38,141 bases of DNA from Verrucomicrobiota bacterium (GTDB lineage Bacteria > Verrucomicrobiota > Verrucomicrobiia > Limisphaerales > SXTU01), in NCBI GenBank assembly GCA_016235545.1, contig JACRKB010000083.1:1-38141 (forward strand), in the 5' to 3' direction. The notes under the pieces were generated by a model. The model worked only from the letters and a program-made list of their open reading frames with translations. It ran no database searches and was not told the origin of the DNA. Made by a program: the position numbers and the translations under genes. Shown here piece by piece: positions 31,115 to 38,141 of this stretch (positions are counted from its first letter, which is position 1; the number at the start of each line of letters is the position of its first letter).

Positions 31115-34100
31115 CTATGGGCGGCGCAGACGAAGGAAGAACGGCCCGCTGCCGAGCGAGTTCGTGGTCACGAAGTCGCTGTTGACGATGGACAGCGTGT
31201 TGGTCGCGTCCACCCAGTTTTGAAGGCCCAGATTTGTCGCTGTCTGGAGGATGAAAGCGGACGCGCTCACGGGCCAGGAGATGACCAGCTTTCCGCCGGA
31301 CAGGGAAAAGCTGAGCGTGGGCGTGACCGCGCCACCGATGAAGGAGTTGAACCGCATCACGAACAAATCCTCACCGCCCGCGCTCGTGGGAGTTCCGTTG
31401 CCCAGCGTGCCGGTGCCGGTGAAGTAGCCGGTCACGACCGCGTTGCCCGCTGCGTCGGCAGCGATGCCCAGGCCGGAGTCGCCGTTCAGGTCCGTGCCGC
31501 CCGCCTGCTGGGCGAAGGTGAAATTCCCGCTCGCGTCCAGCCGTGTCACGAAGGCGTCGAAGGTGCCGATGATGCCGCTCAAGTTGATTGCGCCAAACGA
31601 CGCGGCGCCGCCGAAGTAGCCGGTGACGTGGACGTTGCCGGAGGGGTCCACCGCCACGCCGCGCGCGGCGTCCGCGCTCTGGCCGCCGGCAGACCGCGCC
31701 CAGAGCGCGGAGCCGCTGGTGTTGAACTTGGCGATGAAAATGTCGGACGCCCCGCCGGCACTGGTTAGATTCGTGACGCCAAATGCAGCGGTGCCGCCAA
31801 ACTCGCCGACGATGTGCGCATTGCCGGCGGCGTCCACGGCGAGGCCGTTGGGCCGTTCATCGCCGGTGCCGCCTGCCTGGCGCACCCATAGCAGCGTTCC
31901 GGCTGGGTCAAGCTTGGAGAGGAAAACATCGCCGGAGCCGCGGTTGGTGAGCAGCACGCCGCCGAAGTCCGCCAACGGGCTGAGGAAGGTGCCGGTGACA
32001 TACACGTTGCCGGCCGCGTCCGAGCCGATGCCGGTGCCGGTGTCGTAAGTGCCGCCGCTGAAGCTGCCGGACTTGCGCGCCCACACGGGGTTGCCGGCGT
32101 TGTCATACTTGGCGACCAAGATGCGGCCCAAGTTCGTGAGCGCCGCCGTGCCGAAGGTGTCCTGCACGGAGCGCCCGGTGATCAGCACGTTGCCCGCCGG
32201 GTCCAGCGCGATGGCCTCGCCCGTGTCTGAGGTGAATTCCGCGCCAGTGCCGCGCACCCAGACCAGGTTGCCGGCGGAGTCGTATTTCGCGACGAAGATG
32301 TCCGCGTAGGAAGATGGGCTGCTGTTGCTCAGAGAAGTGGTGGAGAAGGTGGCGACGGCCTCGAAGCTGCCGGTGATGTAGCAGTTGCCGCTGGCATCCA
32401 CGGCGATGCCGGCCCCGGTGTCGAACCCGGGGCCGCCGGCCCTTCGAGCCCAAAGCAGTTGGCCGCTCCCGTCATGCTTGGCCACGAAGATGTCGCTCTG
32501 CCCGGCGCTGGTCAGCGTGGTCGCGCCGAAGGTGGCGGTGCCGTTGAAGGTGCCGGTGACGAAGGCGTTGCCCGCAGGGTCCAGCGCGATGGCGCGGCCG
32601 ACGTCAGAGCCGGAGCCGCCGGCGGTCGAGGCCCACGGCACTGTCACGCTCAGAGGCAGGACGGTGAGCACTGCGGCGGCGCTTGTGCGCTGGCCCAGCG
32701 CGTTGGCGACAGCCAGGGAATAGAGGCCGCTGTGCGAGGCGGCGGCGCTGGCGATGCTGAAGGCGGTGTTGGTCGCGCCGGGCAAATCCGCGCCGTTGAA
32801 GCGCCACTGGTAGGTGAATGGCGCGTTGCCCAGCACCGTGGCTGTGAAGGAAACCTGCGCGCCGGAGGTGACGATCCGGCTGGCCGGCGGGACCACGAAG
32901 AAGGGCGGCGAGTCCACCGTCAGCGTGGCGATGGAGCTGGTGACGGAGCCAAGCGAGTTGGTCACCACGACGGTGTAGCTGCCGGCGTTGGTGATCTGTG
33001 TCACGGGCAGGAACAGTGTGGAGCTGATCGCGCCGGGGACGGTGTTGCCGTTCAACAGCCAGCGGTAGGCCAGCGGTTCGGAGCCGGTGGCGGTGACGCT
33101 GAAGGTCACGGGGTCGCCCGCGACTGCGGCGATGCTTGCCGGCTGCGCTGTGATGGCCGGGGCCGAGTTGACGCCCAGCGTGGCGGTGGCGCTGAAGGTG
33201 AAGCCATTGGAGTTGGCGACGCGCGCGGCGTAACCGCCGGCCTGGGCGAGCTGGACGTTCGTGACGGTGAGCGTGATGTTGGTCTCGCCGGGCAGATTGA
33301 AGCCGTTGAAGCGCCACTGATATGTGAGCGGCGCGGCGCTGAAGGCAGTCAGGCTGAAGGTGGCGGTGGCGCCGGGATTGACTGTCACGTTCAACGGGTT
33401 GGCGGTGATGCGCGGCGGCAGAGTGTCACCGAGCAACTGGACTGCGGCGTTGGGCAGGAGCCAGACGCCCCGGCCCATCGTGCTGACGACCAGCGCGTCC
33501 GTGGCGGCATCGTAGTCCGTGTCCCAGACCAGCGCGTTGGGGAAGGTGCTGCTGACGCGGCTCCACACTCCGGGCTGGTCCGTGCGGGACAGGAAGATGC
33601 CCACGTCCGTGCCGACGAGGATTCCGTTGACGCCGAAGCCCGGCAGATAGCGCAGGCACCAGATGCGGCCCACGCCGGTGAGGTTGCCGGTGAGGTTGCT
33701 CCACGATGTGCCGCCGTTGGCCGTGCGATGGACGGACTGGCTGTCGCACACATACGCGGTCATGAAGTCGGCGGAGTCCAGTGCGATGGCGGTGACGGAA
33801 GTGCCGGGGAAGGGCGAGGTGGTCGGGTTCAGCGCGAGCGAGTTGTTGGTGCGCAGGAGCACCACGCTGCCTTCGCCGACGTAGAGCACGTCAGGATTGG
33901 CCGCGCCGTTGCGACGCCCGCCGTAGGCGAGCGGGGTGGGCGTGGCGTTGGCGAAAATGTTTGTGCCGACCACACGCAAGGTCTCGCCCTGGTCGAATGA
34001 TTCATACACGGCGACGGCCCCCACGAAGACGAGCCGCAGTGGGTCCACCGTGTTGATTTGCGCGGGGTTCACAAAATTTGGGAACTGGCGGAGGGAAACC

Positions 34101-35911
34101 CCATTCGTCACATTCAGCGCCGGAAAATCCACCTGCACCGCGTTGTTGGCCGCATCGAAGACCGTCCTCCGGAACCCGCCGATGTTTTGAAAGCTCGTGT
34201 AAGCCACGGAGAAGCCGGGCCGGCTGCGAGTCTCCACCGCCACGTCGCCACCGTCGCCGTTGTGCATCGCCAGCCACGCCTGCCCGCCGGGCGCGAGCTG
34301 GCGCGTCGTGCCGGTGTCCTGGTTGCCGGACATCACCACGCGCGCGTTGCCATCATAGGCCACGTCATGCGCCTCGGTGATCTGCAAGCCGGAGCCGTTG
34401 AGGGAAAACCAGTCGCCTGTGTTTGTGCGGGCGTTGGTGCGCTTCCAGATGCCGCCGTCGTCGCCCTCGAGCAGATTGCCCGCGGCGTCGAACGCCATGT
34501 CGCGCGAGTCCGCGTGCGGCGCGCTGCTGCTGGCCGTGCCGCCGCCCGCGGCACCGAGGTTGCGGGAGTGCGTGAGATGCACCCACTGGCTGCCGGGCGG
34601 CCGCGATGCATCACCTCGGAAGAGCCGGCCTGAAAAGTCCGTCGCGCCAATGGCGTTGGGGAAACCGAAGAAGTCATTGAAGCCCGCTGGCTGCCGGTCG
34701 CCGCCGACATACACGATGGTCGCGGTGGTCGGGTCCGCCGCGATGGAGAAGTGGATGGTGCCCTGGCTGCCGGGTCCGCCATCGCCCTTGGGCTTGGGAT
34801 GCACGCCCACGGAACCGCCGGCCTCATTCGTCTGCGGCGTGTCCATCAGCGTCCACGTCGTGCCACCGTCGGGCGAGAAGAACAGCCCGGCGAGCTGCCC
34901 ACGGTTGATGATGCCGACGAACACGTTGTTGTTCCGGCCCACGGCGATCTCGATGTTGCTGGTGGTGCCGGCGAGGATGAGCGCGTCCATCGCCGCGCTG
35001 CTCACGCGCGTCCACGTCGCGCCCGTGTCGCTCGATTTGTAGATGCCGTTGTTGGTGGAAAAGTTCAACGGCGCGTAGAGCACCGACTGGTTGACAGGGT
35101 CGGCGGTCAGGTCGTTGCAGACGCCGCCGGGCAGGCCGGTGCCCGCGCCTCCGGAGATTTGCGTGAAGGACGCGCCTCCGTTGACGCTGCGGAAGATGCC
35201 GGTGTTGGGCAGGGAGAAGATGTCGGCTGTGTTGACAGCGACGACGAGCGTGTTCCCCCGCGCCACCACGCCAGAGATGTTCTTGCCCGTGAGCAGGCCG
35301 CCGCCGTTGATCTCTGACCAGGTGCTGCCGCCGTTGACTGTGCGCTGGAGGCCAGTTCGGGGACCGCCCTCCTGCCCGAAACTGCTGAACCGGCCTATGC
35401 CAGCGACAATTGTGTTGTTCGCCCCGTCTGTCGGGTCGAACACCAGCGCGCCGATCGACAGGGAGCCGAGTTGGTCCGTCAGCGGAGTCCACGAGGGCGA
35501 GGCCGACTGAGCGTTGAGCGTGCGCCAGACGCCGCCGTTGACGGTGCCGATGAAGAGCGTGTTCGCATTGGCCGGGTGCGGCGCGACCACATGGACTGCG
35601 CCAGACACTGCATTGCTGAGTGCTGCGTTCTCCGATTGCCCGCCGAATGCCGGGCTGGGGCCTTGGGGAAGCCATGTGATGCTCGTCGAAAACGCGGGCG
35701 GCAGCGCACCCAGTGGAACTTGGTAAGCGGACGCTGCGACCGGCAGGCGTGCCGTGGCCGGCCCTTCGCCCGGTGGTGGAGCGAGCGGCTGCGTCCGGGC
35801 CACCCCTGCGAAAGCGCAAACCAAAGCTCCTGCGAGCCACCACCCGCCGCCGCGCCGCCAGTCAGAACAACGTTCTCGTCTGAGGCGGAATGTCAGCGAT
35901 GGGAAGAGCAT
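31115..35911 (-). CDS. Giant secreted BNR/Ig/SBBP-repeat surface protein
   Basis: This is a 1598-residue exported protein. A leader follows a basic stretch (WWLAGALVCAFAGVARTQ). Residues about 80-825 resemble sortilin/VPS10-type BNR beta-propellers, with repeated Asp-box-like turns (SVNGGASFTQI, SSDTGATWTRV, SPDGGTTWTLM, TANGGTSWSNL). Three Ig-like domains follow (about 828-1088, each with the YQWRFNG or YRWLLNG strand). Seven SBBP beta-propeller repeats (about 1090-1520) share the pattern DxGxxIAxDxxGNxxVTGxF then DIFVAKxDxxGxLLWAR. The C-terminal 70 residues (LSFSLSGGKLVISWPVSA ... FFLRLRRP) resemble the conserved end domain of many verrucomicrobial secreted proteins and may serve sorting or anchoring. 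It is probably an adhesive or carbohydrate-binding surface protein; no catalytic residues are recognised. Confidence 0.92.
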   Translation of the reverse strand: MLFPSLTFRLRRERCSDWRRGGGWWLAGALVCAFAGVARTQPLAPPPGEGPATARLPVAASAYQVPLGALPPAFSTSITWLPQGPSPAFGGQSENAALSNAVSGAVHVVAPHPANANTLFIGTVNGGVWRTLNAQSASPSWTPLTDQLGSLSIGALVFDPTDGANNTIVAGIGRFSSFGQEGGPRTGLQRTVNGGSTWSEINGGGLLTGKNISGVVARGNTLVVAVNTADIFSLPNTGIFRSVNGGASFTQISGGAGTGLPGGVCNDLTADPVNQSVLYAPLNFSTNNGIYKSSDTGATWTRVSSAAMDALILAGTTSNIEIAVGRNNNVFVGIINRGQLAGLFFSPDGGTTWTLMDTPQTNEAGGSVGVHPKPKGDGGPGSQGTIHFSIAADPTTATIVYVGGDRQPAGFNDFFGFPNAIGATDFSGRLFRGDASRPPGSQWVHLTHSRNLGAAGGGTASSSAPHADSRDMAFDAAGNLLEGDDGGIWKRTNARTNTGDWFSLNGSGLQITEAHDVAYDGNARVVMSGNQDTGTTRQLAPGGQAWLAMHNGDGGDVAVETRSRPGFSVAYTSFQNIGGFRRTVFDAANNAVQVDFPALNVTNGVSLRQFPNFVNPAQINTVDPLRLVFVGAVAVYESFDQGETLRVVGTNIFANATPTPLAYGGRRNGAANPDVLYVGEGSVVLLRTNNSLALNPTTSPFPGTSVTAIALDSADFMTAYVCDSQSVHRTANGGTSWSNLTGNLTGVGRIWCLRYLPGFGVNGILVGTDVGIFLSRTDQPGVWSRVSSTFPNALVWDTDYDAATDALVVSTMGRGVWLLPNAAVQLLGDTLPPRITANPLNVTVNPGATATFSLTAFSAAPLTYQWRFNGFNLPGETNITLTVTNVQLAQAGGYAARVANSNGFTFSATATLGVNSAPAITAQPASIAAVAGDPVTFSVTATGSEPLAYRWLLNGNTVPGAISSTLFLPVTQITNAGSYTVVVTNSLGSVTSSIATLTVDSPPFFVVPPASRIVTSGAQVSFTATVLGNAPFTYQWRFNGADLPGATNTAFSIASAAASHSGLYSLAVANALGQRTSAAAVLTVLPLSVTVPWASTAGGSGSDVGRAIALDPAGNAFVTGTFNGTATFGATTLTSAGQSDIFVAKHDGSGQLLWARRAGGPGFDTGAGIAVDASGNCYITGSFEAVATFSTTSLSNSSPSSYADIFVAKYDSAGNLVWVRGTGAEFTSDTGEAIALDPAGNVLITGRSVQDTFGTAALTNLGRILVAKYDNAGNPVWARKSGSFSGGTYDTGTGIGSDAAGNVYVTGTFLSPLADFGGVLLTNRGSGDVFLSKLDPAGTLLWVRQAGGTGDERPNGLAVDAAGNAHIVGEFGGTAAFGVTNLTSAGGASDIFIAKFNTSGSALWARSAGGQSADAARGVAVDPSGNVHVTGYFGGAASFGAINLSGIIGTFDAFVTRLDASGNFTFAQQAGGTDLNGDSGLGIAADAAGNAVVTGYFTGTGTLGNGTPTSAGGEDLFVMRFNSFIGGAVTPTLSFSLSGGKLVISWPVSASAFILQTATNLGLQNWVDATNTLSIVNSDFVTTNSLGSGPFFLRLRRP

Positions 35912-36183
35912 GAAGATGGGGTCGGATGTCGGCGCAGCCTACCGAGCCGCTGCGTGGAAAGTCAAAACTTTCAAGGCCGACAACGGATCCGCAGGTGCAC
36001 CTGAGTTTCGAGCAGCGCGAAGCGCAGGGTGCGGGCAGGCAACGGAGTTGCAACAGAAAACAACCCGCAACGTGAGTCGTGGGCAGATGGGGCCTGCATG
36101 GGGGAGCCGCAGCGCGGCTGCAGAGGAACCGCCATCCATTCATGTCGCAGTCGGAGTCTGCCGCCCCGCTGGGGCTCAGTTTT

Positions 36184-36356
36184 GGGGCGCATCTCAGTTT
36201 CTTGCAGGCGGAATGGTGCGAGCGATACAGTTGGGCCGCTCCTCCTGCTCGTAATCCTGATCATAATCCTGCTCCAGTGCGGGGAAGGGCTGGAAGAGCA
36301 GGATTACGAGCAGGAGCGGAACAGCCTCTGCGTTGCTAGAAACTGAGATGCGCCCC
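36184..36356. repeat. Intact nested palindrome of GGGCGCATCTCA family
   Basis: The outer arms GGGGCGCATCTCAGTTTCT (36184-36202) and AGAAACTGAGATGCGCCCC (36338-36356) are perfect reverse complements. The inner arms CCGCTCCTCCTGCTCGTAAT (36236-36255) and ATTACGAGCAGGAGCGG (36303-36319) also pair. Decayed or partial copies occur at 638-726, 15209-15451, 30846 onward and 36444-36470. Confidence 0.85.
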
Positions 36357-36443
36357 TCAGTTGGGGCGCTGCCACCCAGGGCTTGCGCCAGGGGCTACTC
36401 TCTGCCGCTGCTCCGCAGCTGGGAGAATTCACCTCGTCCAGAG

Positions 36444-36470
36444 CCATTTGCAGGAAAGTGAGATGCGCCC
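36444..36470 (-). repeat. Single-arm fragment of GGGCGCATCTCA family
   Basis: On the minus strand GGGCGCATCTCACTTTCCTG matches the outer arm of the palindrome at 36184 with two or three changes. The remaining parts of the element are missing. Confidence 0.6.
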
Positions 36471-36692
36471 GGTTCACGGCGCGGAAGGAGAAAGCCCTTG
36501 TCAGCCACAGCACGCCCGCTACTGTCCGCCCGCCTGAACGCCGTGAGTGCGGCTGTTCATTAGGGCTGAGAAATGTCGGTCAACACGCAACCTAACCTTC
36601 AACCTCCGTTGCCCTGCAACGCCGGTCGTTAGGCAATGGAGTCTTCGCAGGGCCTTCGCCCGCCGAGCCTCCCGCAGTCACACACGCACAGT

Positions 36693-38141
36693 ATGCTAAC
36701 CATGGAAGAAGCCATGCGCGCGAGCTCCAAGCGCTTCGCCGCAGGTGAAATCGTCAAAGGCCTCATCCTAGAGGTCCGTAACAAGGAAGTCCTCGTGGAC
36801 ATCGGCTACAAGTCCGAGGGAGTCGTCTCTCGCGGCGAGTTCATCGATCCCGAGGCCCTCAAGGTCGGGGACGAGATTGATGTCCTCATCGAGAAGCTCG
36901 AGGACAAGGAGGGCATGGTCATCCTCTCACACGAGCAGGCCGAGTTCCGCAAGAACTGGGACCGCATCAAGACCATCTGCCAGGAGGGCGGCACCATCTC
37001 CGGCAAGGTCAAGGCCGTGGTCAAGGGCGGGCTCATCGTCAACATCGGCGTCGAGGCGTTCCTGCCCGCGTCGCAGATCGACGTCGTCCCGCCCAAGAAC
37101 GTCGCCGCCATGGTCGGCAACCTGTATGACTTCAAGGTCGTCAAAATCAACGAGGACCGCCGCAACATCGTCCTCTCCCGCCGCGAGCTCATCGAGGCCG
37201 AGCGCGCCGGCCGCCGCGCCAAGCTCTTCTCCGAGATGACTCCGGGCGACATCCGCAAGGGCACCGTCAAGAACCTCACCGACTTCGGTGCGTTCATCGA
37301 CCTCAACGGCCTGGACGGCCTGCTGCACATCACCGACATGAGCTGGGGCCGCATCGGCCACCCGAGCGAGATACTCAAGGTCGGCCAGGAGATCGACGTC
37401 GTCGTGCTCGACGTGAACAAGGAGAAGGAACGCGTCAGCCTCGGCCTCAAGCAGAAGCTCGCCAACCCGTGGGAAGCCATCGAGGGCAAGTTCCCCATCG
37501 GCACCAAGGTCAAGGGCAAGGTCGTCAACCTCGTCGCCTACGGTGCGTTCATCGAACTCGAACCCGGCGTCGAAGGCCTCGTCCACGTCACCGAACTGTC
37601 ATGGACCAAGCGCATCGCCAAGCCTTCCGACGTGCTCAAGCCCGGCCAGGAAGTTGAGGCCGTTGTGCTGGGCATCAACCGTGAGGAGCAGAAAATTTCC
37701 CTCGGCATCCGCCAGCTCGAATCCAACCCGTGGGAAGCCGCGCAGGCCAAGTATCCTCCCGGCACCAAGATCAAGGGCAAGGTCCGCAACCTCACCAGCT
37801 ACGGTGCCTTCGTCGAGCTCGAAGAGGGCCTCGATGGCATGGTGCACGTCTCCGACATCTCGTGGACGCGCAAGATCAACCACCCCTCCGAAGTCTTCCA
37901 GAAGGGCGACGAAGTCGAGGCGGTCGTGCTGGAGATCGACAAGGCCAACCAGCGCATTTCGCTGGGCATGAAACAGCTCGGCACCGACCCGTGGTCGGCC
38001 ATTGACCAGTTCTACAAGGTCGGCGACCTCGTCACCGGCAAGGTCAGCAAGCTGGCCAGCTTCGGCGCCTTCATCGGCCTGCAGAACGAAATCGACGGCC
38101 TCGTCCACATCTCCCAGGTGAGCGAGGACCGGGTGGAGAAA
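36693..38141 (+). CDS. rpsA: 30S ribosomal protein S1 (bS1), C-terminus cut by window edge
   Basis: The ORF track omits this gene because it has no stop inside the window. From the ATG at 36693 (MLTMEEAMRASSKRFAAGEI) 483 codons are open; ATGs at 36702 and 36714 in the same frame are alternative starts. Six S1 RNA-binding motifs are visible, starting at about residues 18, 98, 183, 268, 355 and 442, the last truncated. Typical blocks are GTVKNLTDFGAFIDLNGLDG, VVNLVAYGAFIELEPGVEGL and VRNLTSYGAFVELEEGLDGM, each followed by the HxTD/ELSW-type and RxSLGxKQL segments. S1 binds mRNA on the 30S subunit to aid initiation, which matters in genomes such as this where few genes show strong Shine-Dalgarno sequences. 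Confidence 0.96.
   Translation, partial: MLTMEEAMRASSKRFAAGEIVKGLILEVRNKEVLVDIGYKSEGVVSRGEFIDPEALKVGDEIDVLIEKLEDKEGMVILSHEQAEFRKNWDRIKTICQEGGTISGKVKAVVKGGLIVNIGVEAFLPASQIDVVPPKNVAAMVGNLYDFKVVKINEDRRNIVLSRRELIEAERAGRRAKLFSEMTPGDIRKGTVKNLTDFGAFIDLNGLDGLLHITDMSWGRIGHPSEILKVGQEIDVVVLDVNKEKERVSLGLKQKLANPWEAIEGKFPIGTKVKGKVVNLVAYGAFIELEPGVEGLVHVTELSWTKRIAKPSDVLKPGQEVEAVVLGINREEQKISLGIRQLESNPWEAAQAKYPPGTKIKGKVRNLTSYGAFVELEEGLDGMVHVSDISWTRKINHPSEVFQKGDEVEAVVLEIDKANQRISLGMKQLGTDPWSAIDQFYKVGDLVTGKVSKLASFGAFIGLQNEIDGLVHISQVSEDRVEK

Larger units (their letters stand above)
35912..36692. other. Divergent gene-free gap rich in palindromes
   Basis: This 781-bp space separates the minus-strand surface protein from plus-strand rpsA, so promoters for both must lie here. 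I could not identify a convincing -35/-10 pair. It contains the nested palindrome at 36184-36356, a reverse-oriented fragment at 36444-36470, GC hairpins such as GAGCCGCAGCGCGGCTGC near 36110, and a short hairpin CGTTGCCCTGCAACG (36608-36622) in the probable rpsA leader. The short ORFs are repeat-derived. Confidence 0.6.

Noticed and set aside
32459-34000. 513-residue plus-strand ORF
   Set aside because: It is a shadow of the Ig and BNR regions of the large surface protein on the minus strand.
36079-36346. Short ORFs upstream of rpsA
   Set aside because: They are encoded by the nested palindrome and flanking repeats; repeat copies elsewhere are not coding.

Overview
The window looks like a chromosomal segment of a high-GC Verrucomicrobiota, probably close to the Pedosphaera/Limisphaerales group; this is inferred from gene content, as no rRNA is present. 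It carries a planctomycete/verrucomicrobial secretome: a DUF1549/DUF1553 protein, two DUF1501 proteins, a DUF1800 protein, a double 3-keto-disaccharide hydrolase-domain (DUF1080) lipoprotein, a CxxCH-bearing prenyltransferase-like protein and a giant BNR/Ig/SBBP surface protein. Several have Tat leaders. Intergenic spaces are filled with inverted-repeat elements of several families. No tRNA, rRNA, CRISPR array, transposase or prophage was recognised.

Layout. 1-572: an unknown gene running off the left edge on the minus strand. 995-3583: a TPR plus GspE-N-like protein followed by a GspE/PilB ATPase (type IV pilus or type II secretion). 3913-9145: a DUF1549/DUF1553 gene and its usual DUF1501 partner, separated by about 870 bp of stacked palindromic repeats and a lower-GC DUF4145 gene. 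9237-15073: CorA, an orphan PAS histidine kinase, a DUF1080 lipoprotein, alanine dehydrogenase and a methyltransferase. 15550-18138: a Tat-dependent M19 dipeptidase-like protein converging with a secreted prenyltransferase-fold protein. 18297-22088: the housekeeping cluster prs-rplY-pth-rpsF-ssb-rplI, ending at a clear terminator. 22244-25780: FkbM methyltransferase, diacylglycerol-kinase-like lipid kinase, M48 lipoprotein protease and a UVR-motif protein. 25961-29998 (minus strand): DUF1800, then a small zinc-ribbon gene, a stack of nested palindromes, DUF1501, a hairpin element and a small membrane protein. 30181-35911 (minus): a multi-pass membrane protein and the 1598-residue surface protein. 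36693 to the end: 30S ribosomal protein S1, incomplete at the right edge.

The most notable pattern is that both canonical gene pairs, DUF1549/1553-DUF1501 and DUF1800-DUF1501, are interrupted at the same kind of place, between the two partners. Each interruption holds a stack of unrelated palindromic repeats plus one small, lower-GC, cysteine-pair (zinc-ribbon-like) cargo gene. In the second case a 31-bp near-copy of the DUF1501 5' end lies on the far side of the palindromes. Repeats also sit in frame inside the DUF1549/1553 gene and supply start- or stop-codon context to other genes. The repeats therefore appear to shape gene boundaries here rather than being passive filler.
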